Program-made: the position numbers and the translations under genes | Origin: Pterobdella sp. o SKG-2022 | Lineage: Eukaryota; Annelida; Clitellata; Hirudinida; Piscicolidae | Assembly: GCA_964035795.1 (NCBI GenBank) | Contig: OZ038327.1 | Location: 7,027,225-7,091,224, forward strand | Direction: 5' to 3' | DNA: 64,000 bases | Part shown: positions 1 to 20,000 of the stretch, piece after piece | How the letters are laid out: each line of letters begins with the position of its first letter | How positions within the stretch are numbered: position 1 is the first letter of the stretch | The notes under the pieces: generated by a model | Told to the model about the DNA's origin: nothing | The model's input: only the letters and a program-made list of their open reading frames with translations | Databases searched by the model: none

Positions 1-1195
1 CCTTGACGCTCCTCTGGTAAACAACAGCCGTCATAAGTTCAACATGAGTGATAAGGTTCAAATCCTCATGTACGCAGATGATGTGGTATTATTGAGCAAT
101 GATCGAAGTGTATTGAACTCTCTTATTCAATCGCTCAGTGAAGAATTTACCCGTTACGGCTCGAAGATCAATACTCAAAAATCTAAGATAATGGCTGTGT
201 GGCCTGAAGCTGATAATACAGACACTCATCTTGGTCGGTACATCAAATTGACGGTGGTTTTGAGGAAGTTGAGCAGTATCAATATCTGGGCAGTATACTT
301 CGAAACAACTGTTCCATAGATGAAGAGATCGATACTCCTATCTGTAAAGCATCGATTGCTTTCAGAAGTATTGGAAGGCTCATATGGTATCAAAAAAAGT
401 TAAAAAGGAAAACAAAGATGAGGTTTTTCAAATCTATTATAATGCCTATCCTGCTTTACGGTTGTGAGACTTGGGCTCCTTTGAGCAACCATGTTCAAAG
501 ATTGCAGTCTTTTGTTAATAAGTGTGCTCGGTCTATATGTGAAATCTCTATGAGAAACAAGTTGAGAAACACCGAAATAAGAAGAGGCAACGTTGAAAGC
601 GTAGATTCGATCTTTCAACTGAAAAGACTCAAATGGCTAGGAAATGTTGAAAGAAAGGTGGCCCAAAAAATTATTGGTCAGTAAAATATGTGATGGTAAA
701 AGAAGTCAAGGTGGTCAAAAACATAGGTGGCATGATGTGGCAAATAACGATTTGAAATCTATTGGGTTGGCGTAGCAAAGCGAAGAACAGAATCGAATGG
801 CGGAAAAGCATAAATACCCTCATAATCGCTCACAACCAGAATAAAGAACAATCAGAAAAAGATACGAAAGATCGAAAAAAAGAGCTGAATGTACAATATA
901 ACAATACTAACAAAATATGTGGTGAGATGAACATAAATAATGGGGTATTAAGCGGTTTGGTATGCTCTTTTTCTGCATTGCAACAAAATTGCAGTTAACA
1001 AAGCTGGCCTTGCAAGCCATATCAGACAGAAACACTTACAGCAAGCAACAATAACAACCTTATGTCAACACTGTGGTAGAAATTTCAAGCAACAGGCTTT
1101 TCAAAATCACCAGAAAAAATGCGCAACAAGAAATGGCAACCATTCTCTGCACCTGCCTGGTGGTGGACGAATGCAGTAGAAGAAGAAGAAGAAGT
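1..1195 (+). mobile_element. LINE family A, 3' part (reverse transcriptase to 3' tail), decayed
   Basis: This is the 3' half of a non-LTR retrotransposon cut by the window edge. Frame fragments encode the catalytic reverse-transcriptase motif YADDVVLLS (about 71-97), then a thumb-like region with LLYGCETWAPL (about 450-482) and KRLKWLGNVER (about 622-654), the usual order after motif C in APE-type LINEs. Remains of a C-terminal Cys/His finger follow near 1000-1100. The frame is broken by stops and frameshifts, so it is inactive. The 3' end (about 1148-1195) reads CTGCACCTGCC, then GAATGCAGTAGAAG and a short GAA run. The same end is seen at 9667-9716 and, reversed, at 47085-47153, which defines family A. 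Clade assignment (RTE, CR1 or similar) is not possible by eye. Confidence 0.85.
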
Positions 1196-3061
1196 GTGTG
1201 GGCACGAGTATAATGAGCTCTGTTGAATTTAAAATGGCTCTAAGTAAATTTTTTTTGAAAATTGGTTTGAAATGTTTGAAAAGCATCAATTAATAGACTC
1301 GTAGAAGTTCATCCCGAAACAACCGTGTTTATATGGTAAAAATGAAACGAGTGCAAATTAAACAAGCTGCAACACGATGTGTTATGGCGCAAAAATTTAG
1401 ATTATAAAATAAGCAAAAACTCTTTGCTATTTATGAAAAGGAATTCTCTTTAGAATTTAGTTAACAACAAAAAAATAAATTAAAAATTTTTTAAATTTAA
1501 AAGTTGATTCTAATAATTGCCCAGGCTGCGGAAGCAGGTTGTAAAAACTCTTCAACACAGTTTAAGCATTAGTACTGCATGGCTTGGAACACACAAACGT
1601 AGCAAAATGAATTCAACTGTCATATAACTTTCAGCCTCTCTCATATCATCTTTCCAGATATCTTTTTAGCGTTTCTTCCATTCTAAAGATTTATTTAAAT
1701 TTTTTTGAGCTCAATATTTTACAACCCAAGCGCCTTCCAACACCTCACAACCCAAGCGCCTTCCAACACCTCACAACCCAAGCGCCTTCCAACACCTCAA
1801 AACCCAAGCGCCTTCCAACACCTCACAACCCAAACACCTTCCAACACCTCACATAAGAACTTTGCATCTTCGTTTTCCATGACTTTTCCAGCTCAATGCT
1901 GATGCTATTAGTCACTGGCAGTGAGTACGTATTTCTTGGCTAGAGACCAATCAACGGCTGTTAAGATGCTGTCACGCCTTGTATGTATTTTAAGACAGTG
2001 TTTCAGAAACAAGGTGGTTAACCGTCTCATCTGCCTGTTTTCACATTTTGCACAAAGCTGAAAAGTTTTCTTTCAGGATCTTGACTCTCCTAAAATTAGT
2101 TCTAGAGGTTTTTTATGGGACTCATGTGCTGGAGCTTGGAGCTGGCTCATATTTGAAGATGCTTCTAATTTTGAAAGTCTTGTAAGGTGTTCTTAATTGA
2201 GAATATAAACTGGTGAATGCTTTGGCGCACCTCAAAGTAAATGGATGGATGAATAGATAGATGGATGGATGAATAGATGTTTAAATAAATGGGTGAATCT
2301 GAACGAGAGAAGAAAAAATTTGTATTGATGTTCTACAATAATTTGCTGCCAAATTTGTTGATTTTGTGAGAGGAAGCTAAAAGTGGCAACTTTCTGGGCT
2401 GCTCTGAACCCTCATAAATGAGATAGCAAATAAATTCCAAGCTTTAATAAAACAAACATGAAGAATAATTCAAATTATATTTTATGATGCTCGTAAACGA
2501 TTTGTATGCGGTGCACAATGATGAGTGCTTGAAACCAGGTCCATAGAATATGGAAATAACTACTTTTTATTCAACGTTAACAAATATTTTTTAAAATTAG
2601 GTGAACCATTTGATCCCATATATGCTTATCATCCTCTCCCCTTTTATCCATCCTCTCCACCTTCATCCATCCACCAATTCATCCTTTTCTCTCCCATCTA
2701 TCCACGCATCCATTCACACATCCATTCATTCACCCATCCATCCACCCGCCCGTCTTTCCATCCACTTACCCACTCGTTCATCCACTACACCATTTCCTTT
2801 TCCATCTACAATTTTCACATTTTTGTATGAAAAAGATCTCTTATTCCGTTTAAAGCTGTACGGATTCATTTATCTTTTTACCTGTTTTACCAACCACTTG
2901 CCAACTAGCACAGCCCCACCAACCCTTCTCACTCCTTCAAAACCCACCACCTCACCAGCTCACTCACTAACCATTTCATCACCACCTGTCCACCACCCAT
3001 CCATCTCACCATCACCTATCCATTTGACCACCACACACCACAGGCACACACGTTCACACAG
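1196..3061. other. Non-coding stretch with short tandem repeats
   Basis: I see no supported gene here. It is AT-rich, with a 26-bp tandem repeat at about 1724-1852, a short GGATGGAT run near 2240-2280, and a CCATCCA-type pyrimidine/CA-rich tract at about 2630-2800 and 2900-3060. The last tract leads straight into the acceptor-like CACACAG before 3062, so its right end is probably intron of the next gene. Confidence 0.5.
1724..1852. repeat. 26-bp minisatellite, about 5 copies
   Basis: The unit is roughly CCAAGCGCCTTCCAACACCT plus six bases. Copies are nearly identical, with one or two substitutions in the last ones. No coding role is apparent although the array is open in one frame. Confidence 0.85.
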
Positions 3062-11140
<8,079 letters not shown>

Positions 11141-13200
11141 TTAATTGATGAATGCATGTGAAACTATGTGAATAGATAGATGTGTGTTTGTGCATGGATG
11201 TGTATGTGTGTGGCTAGATGGAAGGATGAGTAGATGCATGAATGTATGCATGGATGCATGGATGCACGGGTGTATGGTTGTATGGATAGATGCATGAATG
11301 TATGCGTGGGTATTGTTGCTCAGATAGATATCAACTCGCATTATACAGCATATTTTATTTTAAGCTTTTGGAGCATTTTATTTTTTGATGGGAACACTTT
11401 GAATTTTGTGTTTTTCATGACTTCTTGTTTGCAACACCGGGCTTGAGCCTTCACATTGTTAATCTTTTTGTACTCGAATATTTTAGACTTCAAATTATTT
11501 CGATTTTGAAGTAAATTTTTAAAATATTTTTTGCTTTCATTTGTTTCAAAAATACTCCATCCCCCTCCACTGGGTAGGAGGCACCTCCTATCCACCATCG
11601 TTTGCCGCATCAAGCACATCTGATCCTGCAACACTGCATTGCAAGTGATGATGTTTTCCAATAATATTTTTATTTCCACCACTTTTTTTTTCGTATTTAA
11701 AATTTAAATAATTCTTTTGATCCATTATTATTACTTTTATTGTTATTTTTTTTTGTTATTATTATTGTTTTATGATTGTTCTTTCTCTGTGATAGTATGA
11801 CAGCTTTAACTGTTAGCCCTGAGCAGAACCTGAAGATTGGCCATGATCATTGCTGGTTTATGATTCGATTTTATTTTAATTCATTTATTGATTATTTCTG
11901 TTTACAATTATTATGCTTTATTGTGGTGGCACTCAGAAATCGCTGTTGTCAATTTGACTTCATATGGCTTGCGTATGAACAATGGTAATAAGGATGCATG
12001 AAATGTAATTAGACTCCTAATGAAGAAAAATAAAAACACTTCTGAACTAATAAAAATTCGAAAAAGTTTGAAAAACAAAAAAATGGAAAAAGTAGAACCA
12101 CTTATAAACCAAAAAAAAATTTTGAAGTTGATAATTTCAAGGTCACAGTTTGATGACCTTCTGAAAACAACTTTTCTAAGCTTCCAAAATGGGAACTCAT
12201 GTTTTTTTTTGTTAAAACATGAGTATGCTGACCTCCCATTGCTGTCCTCAAATTGGTTACCTTCCATTGGTGACCTCCCATCGCTAACCTCCCATTGGTG
12301 ACTGCCCATTGGTGACCACCCATTGCTGACCTCAAATTGGTGACCTCACTTTGGTGACCCAAAATTGGTGACCTCCCAATGGTGACCTCAAATTGGTGAC
12401 CTCCCATTGGTTATCTCACATTGGTGATCTCTCATTGGTGACCACCCATTGGTTACCACCCATTAGTGACCGCCCATCAATGAGCTCAAATTGGTGACCT
12501 CAAATTGGTGACCTCAAATTGGTGACCTCCTATTGGGGACTTCGAAATGGTGATCTCAACGAATGAACGCACACTGAGAGCAGAACCTATATGTCTTCTA
12601 AAATTGAAGTCTAAACATGGGATATTTTTTCATCTAAGCAACTTCAACTTTAGTTTTTCGAATGAATCAATAATTGGAGAATGACATGGCAGCCTGAAGG
12701 AACAGTGAATTATCATTTGAAATGATTTGGAAGACACAGTTCTCAAACTTTAATTTGCAAATAGTATTTTCCATGTTGAATTTTTATGCAGGTTTGAATA
12801 TTCATAACAAAACGCATTAGTTTCACAGCCTCCCATACAAAACAAAGGATTTCGATGCTTCGTGGTTACGATCTTCAGGCAAGTATTTAATGTAACATGT
12901 GAACTATTCAACCAAATCAATGTATTTTTCCTGCAACAAAAAGCAGATGATCTAGTTCAGGTAGAACCACATGAGTCCTCATTGGCTGCGTACAATGTAG
13001 CACTCACAGGTCGCTACATTGTATGGACCAAACCAAACACAAAAAGATCAAATTTAACAATGTCTTTCAAACTTGTGAAAAATATACATTTTAAAATCTA
13101 ATTTAAATCTTGGAGACTGGATTCAAATGTTTCGTCAGACTACATCCCCACCATCAGCCATGCCTCATCATTGTGGTCTCAAATGTGGGTGCTGTTTTAG
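11141..13200. other. Non-coding stretch; one unassigned minus-strand open frame
   Basis: No gene is supported. On the minus strand 11682-11341 is open for 113 codons and contains ordinary-looking segments such as NAVLQDQMCLMRQTMVD. It could be a remnant exon or chance. On the plus strand 11811-11860 (after TTCTTTCTCTGTGATAG) resembles a short exon but leads nowhere. The 11.15-11.33 kb part is GATG-rich. A degenerate minisatellite occupies 12235-12545. Confidence 0.4.
12235..12545. repeat. Degenerate 14-18-bp minisatellite (TTGGTGACCTC-type)
   Basis: About 20 imperfect copies of a unit close to CATTGGTGACCTCCCA or AAATTGGTGACCTC. Every unit contains an ATTGG (an inverted CCAAT), which is a property of the repeat and not evidence of a promoter. 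Confidence 0.85.
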
Positions 13201-13204
13201 ATAG

Positions 13205-13325
13205 CACCTTTATATTAAATTCAAAGCACTTGCTAAAAATTAAATATAGCGAAAACTGTGGAGTAAAAACAAGTTAGCGGCCTTACACGGAATTGAATCT
13301 GGTAGTTTTAGATAATTAGTCTTAC
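13205..13325 (-). mobile_element. tRNA-derived SINE, minus copy of a head-to-head pair
   Basis: Read on the minus strand this copy has a tRNA-like head (TAAGACTAATTATCTAAAAC, then a B-box-like GATTCAATTCC) and a tail with CTCCACAG, TTTTCGCTA and TTTTTAGCAAGTGCTTTG. The head and tail match the plus copy that starts about 8 bases away, with roughly 80% identity by eye. It is probably the second arm of an inverted duplication. Its A box is less intact than that of the partner. Confidence 0.75.
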
Positions 13326-13332
13326 GCTTGTC

Positions 13333-13490
13333 GACCCCTTATAGCTCAGTGGTGGAGCATTAGACTAATTATCTAAAAGTACCGGGTTCAATTCCGCGTG
13401 GGCTGACAATTAGCACTTGTTCCACAGTGTGTTTTCGCTACATTAAATTTGTAGCAAGTGCTTTGTTTTATAAAGAAAAGCCCTCTAGAA
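13333..13490 (+). mobile_element. tRNA-derived SINE, plus copy
   Basis: The first about 75 bases look like a tRNA gene: A box TAGCTCAGTGGTGGAGCATT, an anticodon-arm region around AGACTAATTATCTAAAAGTA, and B box GGGTTCAATTCC. They are followed by a tRNA-unrelated tail with GTTCCACAGTGTGTTTTCGC and GTAGCAAGTGCTTTG. The same head and tail recur at 18061-18230 and, more diverged, at 41040-41175, so this is a dispersed SINE family transcribable by RNA polymerase III. The parent tRNA is not certain. Confidence 0.82.
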
Positions 13491-13866
13491 ATACTCCGTT
13501 ACATTACGCTCTATCAGCTAAGCTCTGAGGGTCAACAATTGCTACTAACAACAAAAACTACCAATCAATTTCTACTATGGCTGTAGAGGCCAACATGGTT
13601 TAGAATCCTTCAACACTTGTAAATCTGCAACTATCTCTTTATCAAAAACGTTCACCACCCTTGTCTAGCCTGTTCCTCATTAATATGGAATCTATGCACA
13701 TAAAACAACTTTGCCACAGATTGCTCATCATCAAGTTTTTAAAAATACTTTCATATTTTATCTCTCTTCCTCCTTTTATACCTTTCAACTTATCTCTCCC
13801 TTTTTCTTAATTGCTTTCAACTTATCTCTCTTCTTCTCAATTCTTCTCAACTTGTCCAACCCTCTT

Positions 13867-14165
13867 TTAGTTCTTCTCAACTTTTTCTTGTTGTTCTCAC
13901 TCAACTTTTTCTTGTTGTTCTCACTCAACTTTTTCTTGTTGTTCTCACTCAACTTTTTCTTGTTGTTCTCACTCAACTTTTTCTTGTTGTTCTCACTCAA
14001 CTTTTTCTTGTTGTTCTCACTCAACTTTTTCTTGTTGGTCTCACTCAACTTTTTCTTGTTGTTCTCACTCAACTTTTTCTTGTTGGTCTCACCCAACTTT
14101 TTCTTGTTGGTCTCACTCAACTTTTTCTTGTTGGTCTCACTCAACTTTTTCTTATTCGTCTTTCT
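13867..14165. repeat. 24-bp minisatellite, about 12 copies
   Basis: The unit is close to AACTTTTTCTTGTTGTTCTC plus ACTC. Because 24 is a multiple of three it stays open in both directions: LNFFLLFS on the plus strand and SENNKKKL (or SETNKKKL) on the minus strand (14168-13785). Without a start context, flanking unique coding sequence or splice signals, I treat it as non-coding. Confidence 0.85.
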
Positions 14166-14203
14166 CAAGTTTTTTCAAAAATAACCAAATTAATTCATAT
14201 CAA

Positions 14204-14369
14204 ATTATTTGAACACTGAAGGTGATTTTATTAAGTACAAAGCTTCTCGTTGACAATGTAACATTCTCAAGTACCAAAGACCATTTGAATTTTAACGTAC
14301 TTGATAATGTTACTTTGTTAACGAAAAGCTTTGTACTTAATAAAATTACCTTTAGTGTTCAAATAATTT
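14204..14369. repeat. Foldback (long inverted repeat) element
   Basis: Two arms of about 71 bp (14204-14275 and 14299-14369) are inverted copies with about six mismatches, separated by about 23 bp. Outer ends read ATTATTTGAACACT. No coding capacity. It resembles a MITE or other foldback element and would form a stable hairpin in RNA. Confidence 0.88.
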
Positions 14370-14889
14370 CAAAGAGAGAACGAAACAAAAGTATACGACA
14401 AACTAAAAAGGCACCGCACAGAGAATTGCTTGAACATTACCACGAACAATGGCCAGTTACAAGTTTTCAAAACAACCATTTTGTTTCTCTGAGCTCATCT
14501 TTAGCTATAGATATGCGTTTTTCTAAATCAGACAAAAATGAGAAAGCATGAGAACCAAAGATACCAGATGTTTCAACCGCTAACGAGACGAAAATATGGC
14601 TATCTGCAAGGCTTCGGTATTTTTGTATTTTCGCCATTTCTGATTGTTGGGAAAGTCGGGATTGGCTACAGTTTGAAGCAAGTGGGAAGGTGAAAAAAAA
14701 TCAAAGCAGAAAGCGTCCCAGATGAGGCATTTTCCAGCCTTATAAGGTAAAATGTTAAGCCTATCAGGCCGTTTGCCGTCTCTTCTGTCAAGGCCTACTG
14801 GTTCAAGCTGACTGGGGAATCAGCTTTGTCTAGAGCGCGTTTGATTAAAGGCAAACAAACTTGAGAATTATAAGCCGATACCCTTCACT
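14370..14889. other. No gene seen; probable LINE-associated sequence at right end
   Basis: The stretch after the foldback is AT-rich without long frames. From about 14730 it becomes more GC-balanced (AAGCCTATCAGGCCGTTTGC) and is probably the 5' side of the following decayed LINE, but no motif is clear before about 14890. Confidence 0.4.
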
Positions 14890-16950
14890 TAGGGAGTCGT
14901 AAAATGATGAAAAAGCTAGTATGCAGTGACCTTCTTTCATCATTCCAAGCCATCTTCAGGCCAAGAAGAAGCACCAAAGACCAGCTAATCTCACTATTAA
15001 AATCTCTCCCAAGGATTCGAGCAAAACCCAATCCAAAAAACATTGATGACGTTCATCGACTTTTCGAAGGCCTACGATAGCGTATGACACTATAAGGAAA
15101 GATGTCGAAGTCCTATTCGCTGGATTCATTAATGGCTCTCAAACAGGACTAACTGTAATTCGTTTGCAGACGAGCAGAGCAAGAAGAAAGGATTTAAACA
15201 ATGTTCCCCAAGGGTCAGTACTATCACCGCTTCTAACTCTGTTCTTCAATGATGACATAACGTAGAAGCTAGAAGAAATAGAGACAAGCTTCATTGCACA
15301 TGAGGTGGCAACATGGGAAAACCACTCGAGCTTTGAGGAGGCGGAGGTCATTGTACAACGCTGGAAAAATGAGCAAAGTAGTGGAAAGTGGTGAACTCAT
15401 TCTGCAGCATATACTGTCAGCCTCGAACATGACCAGACGTATACGCGCATGTCAATAATTCTCCAAAAACCGGCTTTATTATGCTTTTCAATGATGTAAA
15501 AAAAAAGTAGACAAGACAAGAGCTCATTCACAAACAGCCCTAAAGCGAAATGAGTACCGATATTCTCACTGAACGGATGAAGACGCAAGTATATCGAAAG
15601 CCCGACTTTTCTTGGAAGGACGTATAACCGTCAGTTGACTTCTTCAGCCCACACAGAAATAGTATACAAGAAAATTAAAAAGAGACACTCCGTGCCACCT
15701 ATATCACAGCAGGCAGGTCATTTATAGAGTATGCGGTGACAGCATGGTTACCATGGGCATAAGAAACAAATGTCGAGAAGTTGGAGATTAGTCAACGCTT
15801 CGTGACGAAAACACTAACCGGACAAATAAGTACAACACCAGTAGAGTGCATACTTGCTGAAGCAAATCACCTATCAAAAACAACAAGAGACCAGCTCAGT
15901 GTTGTAGCCACAGAGAAATCGTTACGAGGGATACTAACCAACCCAAGAAACCAGGTCACGACAAAGTAAGTGAAGCAGAGAGTCAAAAAAAAAGGGCTGT
16001 AGGAAGAGAGCGACGACAGTATAGGCACATCTCTTTGGTGGAAAACCTCCACCAAAGTTTCCCAAATCTATACTTCAGTGAGACAGGTAACCCAGTATTC
16101 GAATTAGAGGCAGAAAAAGCAACATGTGCGAAGAAAAAATAGAATGCAGCAACGACGTGACTGGTGGAGAACTAAGGCAAATCAACTCTACCATCTACAC
16201 AGACGGCTCAACATCGAATGGTGATGAGAACGGAAGAGCAGGGATTGTGCTCACGACAGAGCCACCCCAAGGTTGAAATGATCAAAACATCATCTCGGCC
16301 GGTAAATAGTGTTCGTCATTCCAAGCAGAAACCAAAATCATTTGCGATGGAAGAACTCGCTGAAAATGATAGGCTGGAAGCAATATGATGTGTATTTGAC
16401 AGCAAATGAGCCTTTGACTTTCAAGAGAACTGTTCAAAACAGAAGTCCGCCGAGTTTGTGCACGAGCGTAAAAGAAAAATGCATCTTACAGAGCCTCCAG
16501 TCATGCTACCGCAACAAATGCAGAATGACGTTCCTCTGGTGTCAAAGCCATTGCGGATTGAAATGAAATAAGCTGGCCGATACACCAGCGAAAGAAGGGA
16601 CGAAGTGTGATCAAAAGCCACGTAGATATCCTGTACGACACAGCAAAGGCGGTTATTCGGTTTCGACCACAGGGTTGGTCAAAAGACCCGGATTCAAGGC
16701 GATCTTCGGCAAAAGGGGGTAGAAGCTGAACAGAGAAGATGACGAAATTTTGTGTCGAGGGAACAAGTAACCATCAGCAGACTTCACAGTGGTAATAACC
16801 CAGATCTTCGATTCTGTAAGAAAGAGACCAGCCGAGAACAGCCAACCTTATGCCATGGCTGCGGGATAGTGGAAGAGACAGCTGGCCTCGTTCTTCTAGT
16901 TGTCCAGTTGTACACCCTTCGACCAAAGAAACTTTTGTCACTGCAAACTA
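14890..16950 (+). mobile_element. LINE with RNase H domain, heavily decayed
   Basis: Broken frames show, in order: reverse-transcriptase N-terminal palm (RPRRSTKDQLISLL near 14960 and IDFSKAYDSV near 15055); the motif-B-like NNVPQGSVLSPLL (about 15198-15236) and NDDIT; an RNase H domain with STIYTDGST near 16189-16215; FLWCQSHCGLK with NKLAD near 16530-16580 (the family's W-x-P-x-H region, proline replaced); then a C-terminal RLHSGNNPDLRFC and CHGCGIVEETAGLVLL near 16780-16900. This order matches RNase H-bearing LINEs of the I/R1/Jockey group. Stops every 30-100 codons show it is dead. Both ends are undefined. Confidence 0.8.
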
Positions 16951-17129
16951 CTTGGTGAAGGAATGATTCTCTACAACCAAAGAGTGGACGAAATGGAGAG
17001 AAAAGGTACTAGTAGCAAAGAAGTCCAGAAAGCAGGAGTGAATGAAGGAAAACGACGAATAACTATTGCAATGCACAACAACAACAAACATGTCAAAAAA
17101 TAGTGCTTGTATCCTTTTCAAGTTATATG

Positions 17130-17360
17130 CGTACCTGAAGATGTATTGATCGAAAAAAGACTCCGACAAGTCAAATGAAAAAATAGTCTCCATAGTTGTA
17201 GGAAGCCTTGGCACTTCCCCATAAAAAACTACCCTCGTGTGTCTCAGCTTTGAATATCAAGTTATCGGTGGAGAGCGTTTAATGAACAGAATTTTAAGGT
17301 CACCTAGAAGTTTGCAGAAAGTCTTCGAGGCAAAAGATTTGTGCTCAGGTTGGGAGTCAC
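17130..17360 (+). mobile_element. Fragment of a LINE C-terminal restriction-like endonuclease region
   Basis: Translation around 17155-17225 gives RLRQVK, a stop, then KIVSIVVGSLGTSP. This aligns with the better copy at 21360-21425 (EVKCKIVSIVVGALGTPP) at protein and DNA level. The motif VVGALGT is characteristic of the C-terminal segment of a group of non-LTR elements that carry a PD-(D/E)xK-type endonuclease. It is only a remnant. Confidence 0.6.
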
Positions 17361-18060
17361 AACCTCATTCACAACCATTGTGTGAGAAGAAAGTGAAAAT
17401 GATAAGGAGACAGTGATTATGAAAAGGATAAAACTGTTATTATTATTTTAACCCACGAATAATGGTGTTCTTTCTTAGAACATTTGAAGTTGAACCTACA
17501 GTTTTGTATACTGAACATAAAAAATGAATTTTAAATTATTTTATTTCACAACCATAATTCAAAATAACATGGATGTATCTAGGTGCTACTGAAACAAAAG
17601 TTCAATATTAAAGCAAGATTAAATGTGAACGTAACTAAGAATGTTTCTCAAAGCAATAAATAGAGAAATATTCAAAAGCATGGAACCATTGGACAGATTC
17701 AATTTTAGTTAAATTCCCGGAATTCTTCTATCTTCTTTATTCCTTCATTGAAGTCTTCCATCCTCAAGCACTCACCACTTGGGACTGCTTTTATGGGATG
17801 TGTGGAACTTTTTTCGTCACTGTTTGGGTCATTATATATGGCCGCTGTTTCATGACTTTGAAAATGGAATTTAAAATTTAATTCTTTAAACTTTTTGCGT
17901 AAATTTAGAGAATTTTTCACACATTCATTGGAACATCATGAATAGCTATATTTTTCGATGATGCTAGCCTCAGATGCATTTTATCAAGTGAATGAATTTC
18001 AAAAAGCTTTGTGAATCGAGTAAATAAATAGTACGTGTTTGTTTCTTTCGGTGTTTGGTT
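17361..18060. other. No gene seen
   Basis: AT-rich intergenic-looking sequence. A 71-codon minus-strand frame at 17920-17705 (Lys/Phe/Glu-rich) has no recognisable motif or convincing splice context. Confidence 0.4.
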
Positions 18061-18230
18061 CAGGCTATTCTTTTTGGCCCGTATAGCTCAAAGGTAAAGC
18101 ATTTAACTTATTATCTAAAGTTACCATGTTCGATCCCGCATGGGCCAACAATCATCATCTGTTCCACAGTGTGTTTTCATTACTTTAAACTTGTAGCACG
18201 CGCTTCGATCTATAAGGAAAAGCTCTTTAT
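18061..18230 (+). mobile_element. tRNA-derived SINE
   Basis: This has the same organisation as the 13.3-kb SINE: tRNA-like head with GGCCCGTATAGCTCAAAGGT (A box), TTCGATCCC (B box) and complementary acceptor-like ends TGGCCC and GGGCCA. The family tail follows (GTTCCACAGTGTGTTTTCAT, then TTGTAGCACGCGCTTCG). It is single and not inverted. Confidence 0.82.
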
Positions 18231-18376
18231 AAACCCATTAAATTGCAGAAGTGGTTTTGAAAGGAAGTTTAAACTTCAATATAATTATATTTCCCGTGTT
18301 TAATAGGAATTATACTCAGTGAATATTCTGTCAAAAAGAAGATTGGAATGGCAAGGCCATCAATGGCGCAGAAAAA

Positions 18377-19160
18377 ATGCGACTTTGCGGATGACATTGT
18401 TCTCATGTCAAATGAGGTAAATCAAGCGCAGACATTTTTCAATGAATTAGAAAAAGTAGCAAAGAAAGTTGGACTTCACATCAACGAGGAGTAAGCTAAA
18501 TTTCTATCACTCGATTAAAAAGCAGTACCAAAAACCACTACAGCAGAGGGCAGTAACATCGAATGCCTTGATGATTATAAGTACCTGGGATCCTGGATAG
18601 GTTCAACGGAGAAAAACGTGGGCATCTGAAAGGCGTTAGCGTGGAAAAAGTCAAACAAACTATCACGAATATGGAACTCAAGTCTACAACGGCAGTTCAA
18701 AATAAGAGTTTTCAAGGCGACTGTAGAAGCAATCCTACTATACAGGTGTGAAACTTGGACCCTAACAAACAGCCTCGAGAAAAAACTAGACGGATGTTAT
18801 ACGAGACTGCTTCGAGTGACCTTAAGAATTAGCTGGAAAGAACATGTCTCCAATACAGTGCTTTACTCGGGACTGCCAAAAATCTCAGACGTGATCAGAC
18901 AGAGACGTTTGAAGTTTGCTAGACACTGCTTCAGAAGGAGCGACGAAGTCGTTGTAGATCTAGTACTCAGACAACCAAGACATGGTAGTGTCAGTAGAGG
19001 AAGACCGACAATGACATTTGTTGACAGACTGGCTAGAGACTGTGGTATGGAAAAGGAAGATCTGCCTGGAGCAATGAGAGACAGGAGTTTTTGGGCTGGC
19101 GTCGTGGTGGCAACTATTTCTCGATATAATAGTCTGCCGCTCTAAGTAACTAAGTATGGT
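18377..19160 (+). mobile_element. LINE family B, 5'-truncated copy with shared nonsense codons
   Basis: It starts abruptly inside the reverse transcriptase at FADDIVLMS (about 18381) and continues through DYKYLGSWIG, CETWTLTNSLEKKLDG and an open C-terminal stretch from 18816 to 19145 with QRRLKFARHCFRR and GRPTMTFVDRLARDCGM. It matches the reverse complement of 31435-30665 almost base for base: the last 109 residues differ at three positions. Both carry the same stops (here TAA 18492, TAA 18516, TGA 18627). The 3' end is a short TAAG-type tail (CTAAGTAACTAAGTA) against CTAAGTAAGTAAGTA in the other copy. Confidence 0.9.
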
Positions 19161-19269
19161 GGTGACTTGTCAGTTTATCTTTAATTGGGAAAAGAGAGCG
19201 GATTTTGGTGGTGAGTCAAGAATACGAAATCTTAATACCGTTGATTCGTAAATAACTCAATTTTGCCTA

Positions 19270-20000
19270 AAAGCTTTCATTTTTGGGCAAGCCAGCCTTA
19301 AGAAAAGCTTCGTGTCATTTAATAAATATTTTGTGTTTGTTGTTCTCACTTCTAAACAAATGTTGCCTATAACTTTCATAAGTTTTTGACGATCCACTGT
19401 ATCGAAAGCAGATGACAGATCTATGACTTGAATTTTCAGTGTTTTGCCCGAGGTTATTGTACTGGCAATTTTTATGTTGTGGATCCAGACAACATCTTCT
19501 ATTGATCTCCCTTTTTTATAGGGTGAGAGATGAATTTTTCAATTGATGGTAAAATTCTAGAAAGAGTTTTATTTGAAAATATGTGAGTAGTGTTATGGGT
19601 CGAGTATTTTGTACCTTTTTTGTTTTGTTTAGTTTTTCTATGAGAATTAATATACTTAGTCCTAATTTATGGGGTGGATCATTGTTGATGAGTGAGTTTT
19701 TCAAAAAGTTGTTATATGTAAAAGTTTCATTAATTCAGCTTGAATTTTATGACATCCAGGGGATCTATTGTTTCCAAGTTCCATGATTGAGTTTTTGACT
19801 TCTTTGAGCTTTAGTACAACTTTGATATTTGTGATCGTGTTATTGTGGATGTGTTGGAAAATTTCTTCATGTAGTGGTTGGTTAAATCTTGGTTGTTGTA
19901 TGGAGTAGGTGGAGGTGCTTTGTTGATGAAGTTATTGATTTCGAGAAATTTTATAGCTTTGTGCATTTTTGCTTTATATATAAAATTGTACATGAAAAAA
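19270..20000 (-). mobile_element. Decayed LINE fragment (reverse transcriptase palm), minus strand
   Basis: Read on the minus strand from about 19990, the frames show a linker (ELGNNRSPGCHKIQAELMKLL near 19780 with a frameshift), NTRPITLLTYFQIK near 19590 (RT motif region) and IQVIDLSSAFDTVDRQKLMK near 19380-19440 (motif A with the catalytic Asp). These match the palm of a non-LTR reverse transcriptase of the type using SSAFDT-V-R. Ends are unclear and stops are frequent. Confidence 0.72.

Noticed and set aside
12540..12860. Possible gene start near 12862
   Set aside because: 79-codon frame without motif, Kozak context or splice partner.
13785..14168. Lys-rich repeat protein with SENNKKKL units
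   Set aside because: 24-bp minisatellite is open by period; no start, splice signals or unique flanking coding sequence.
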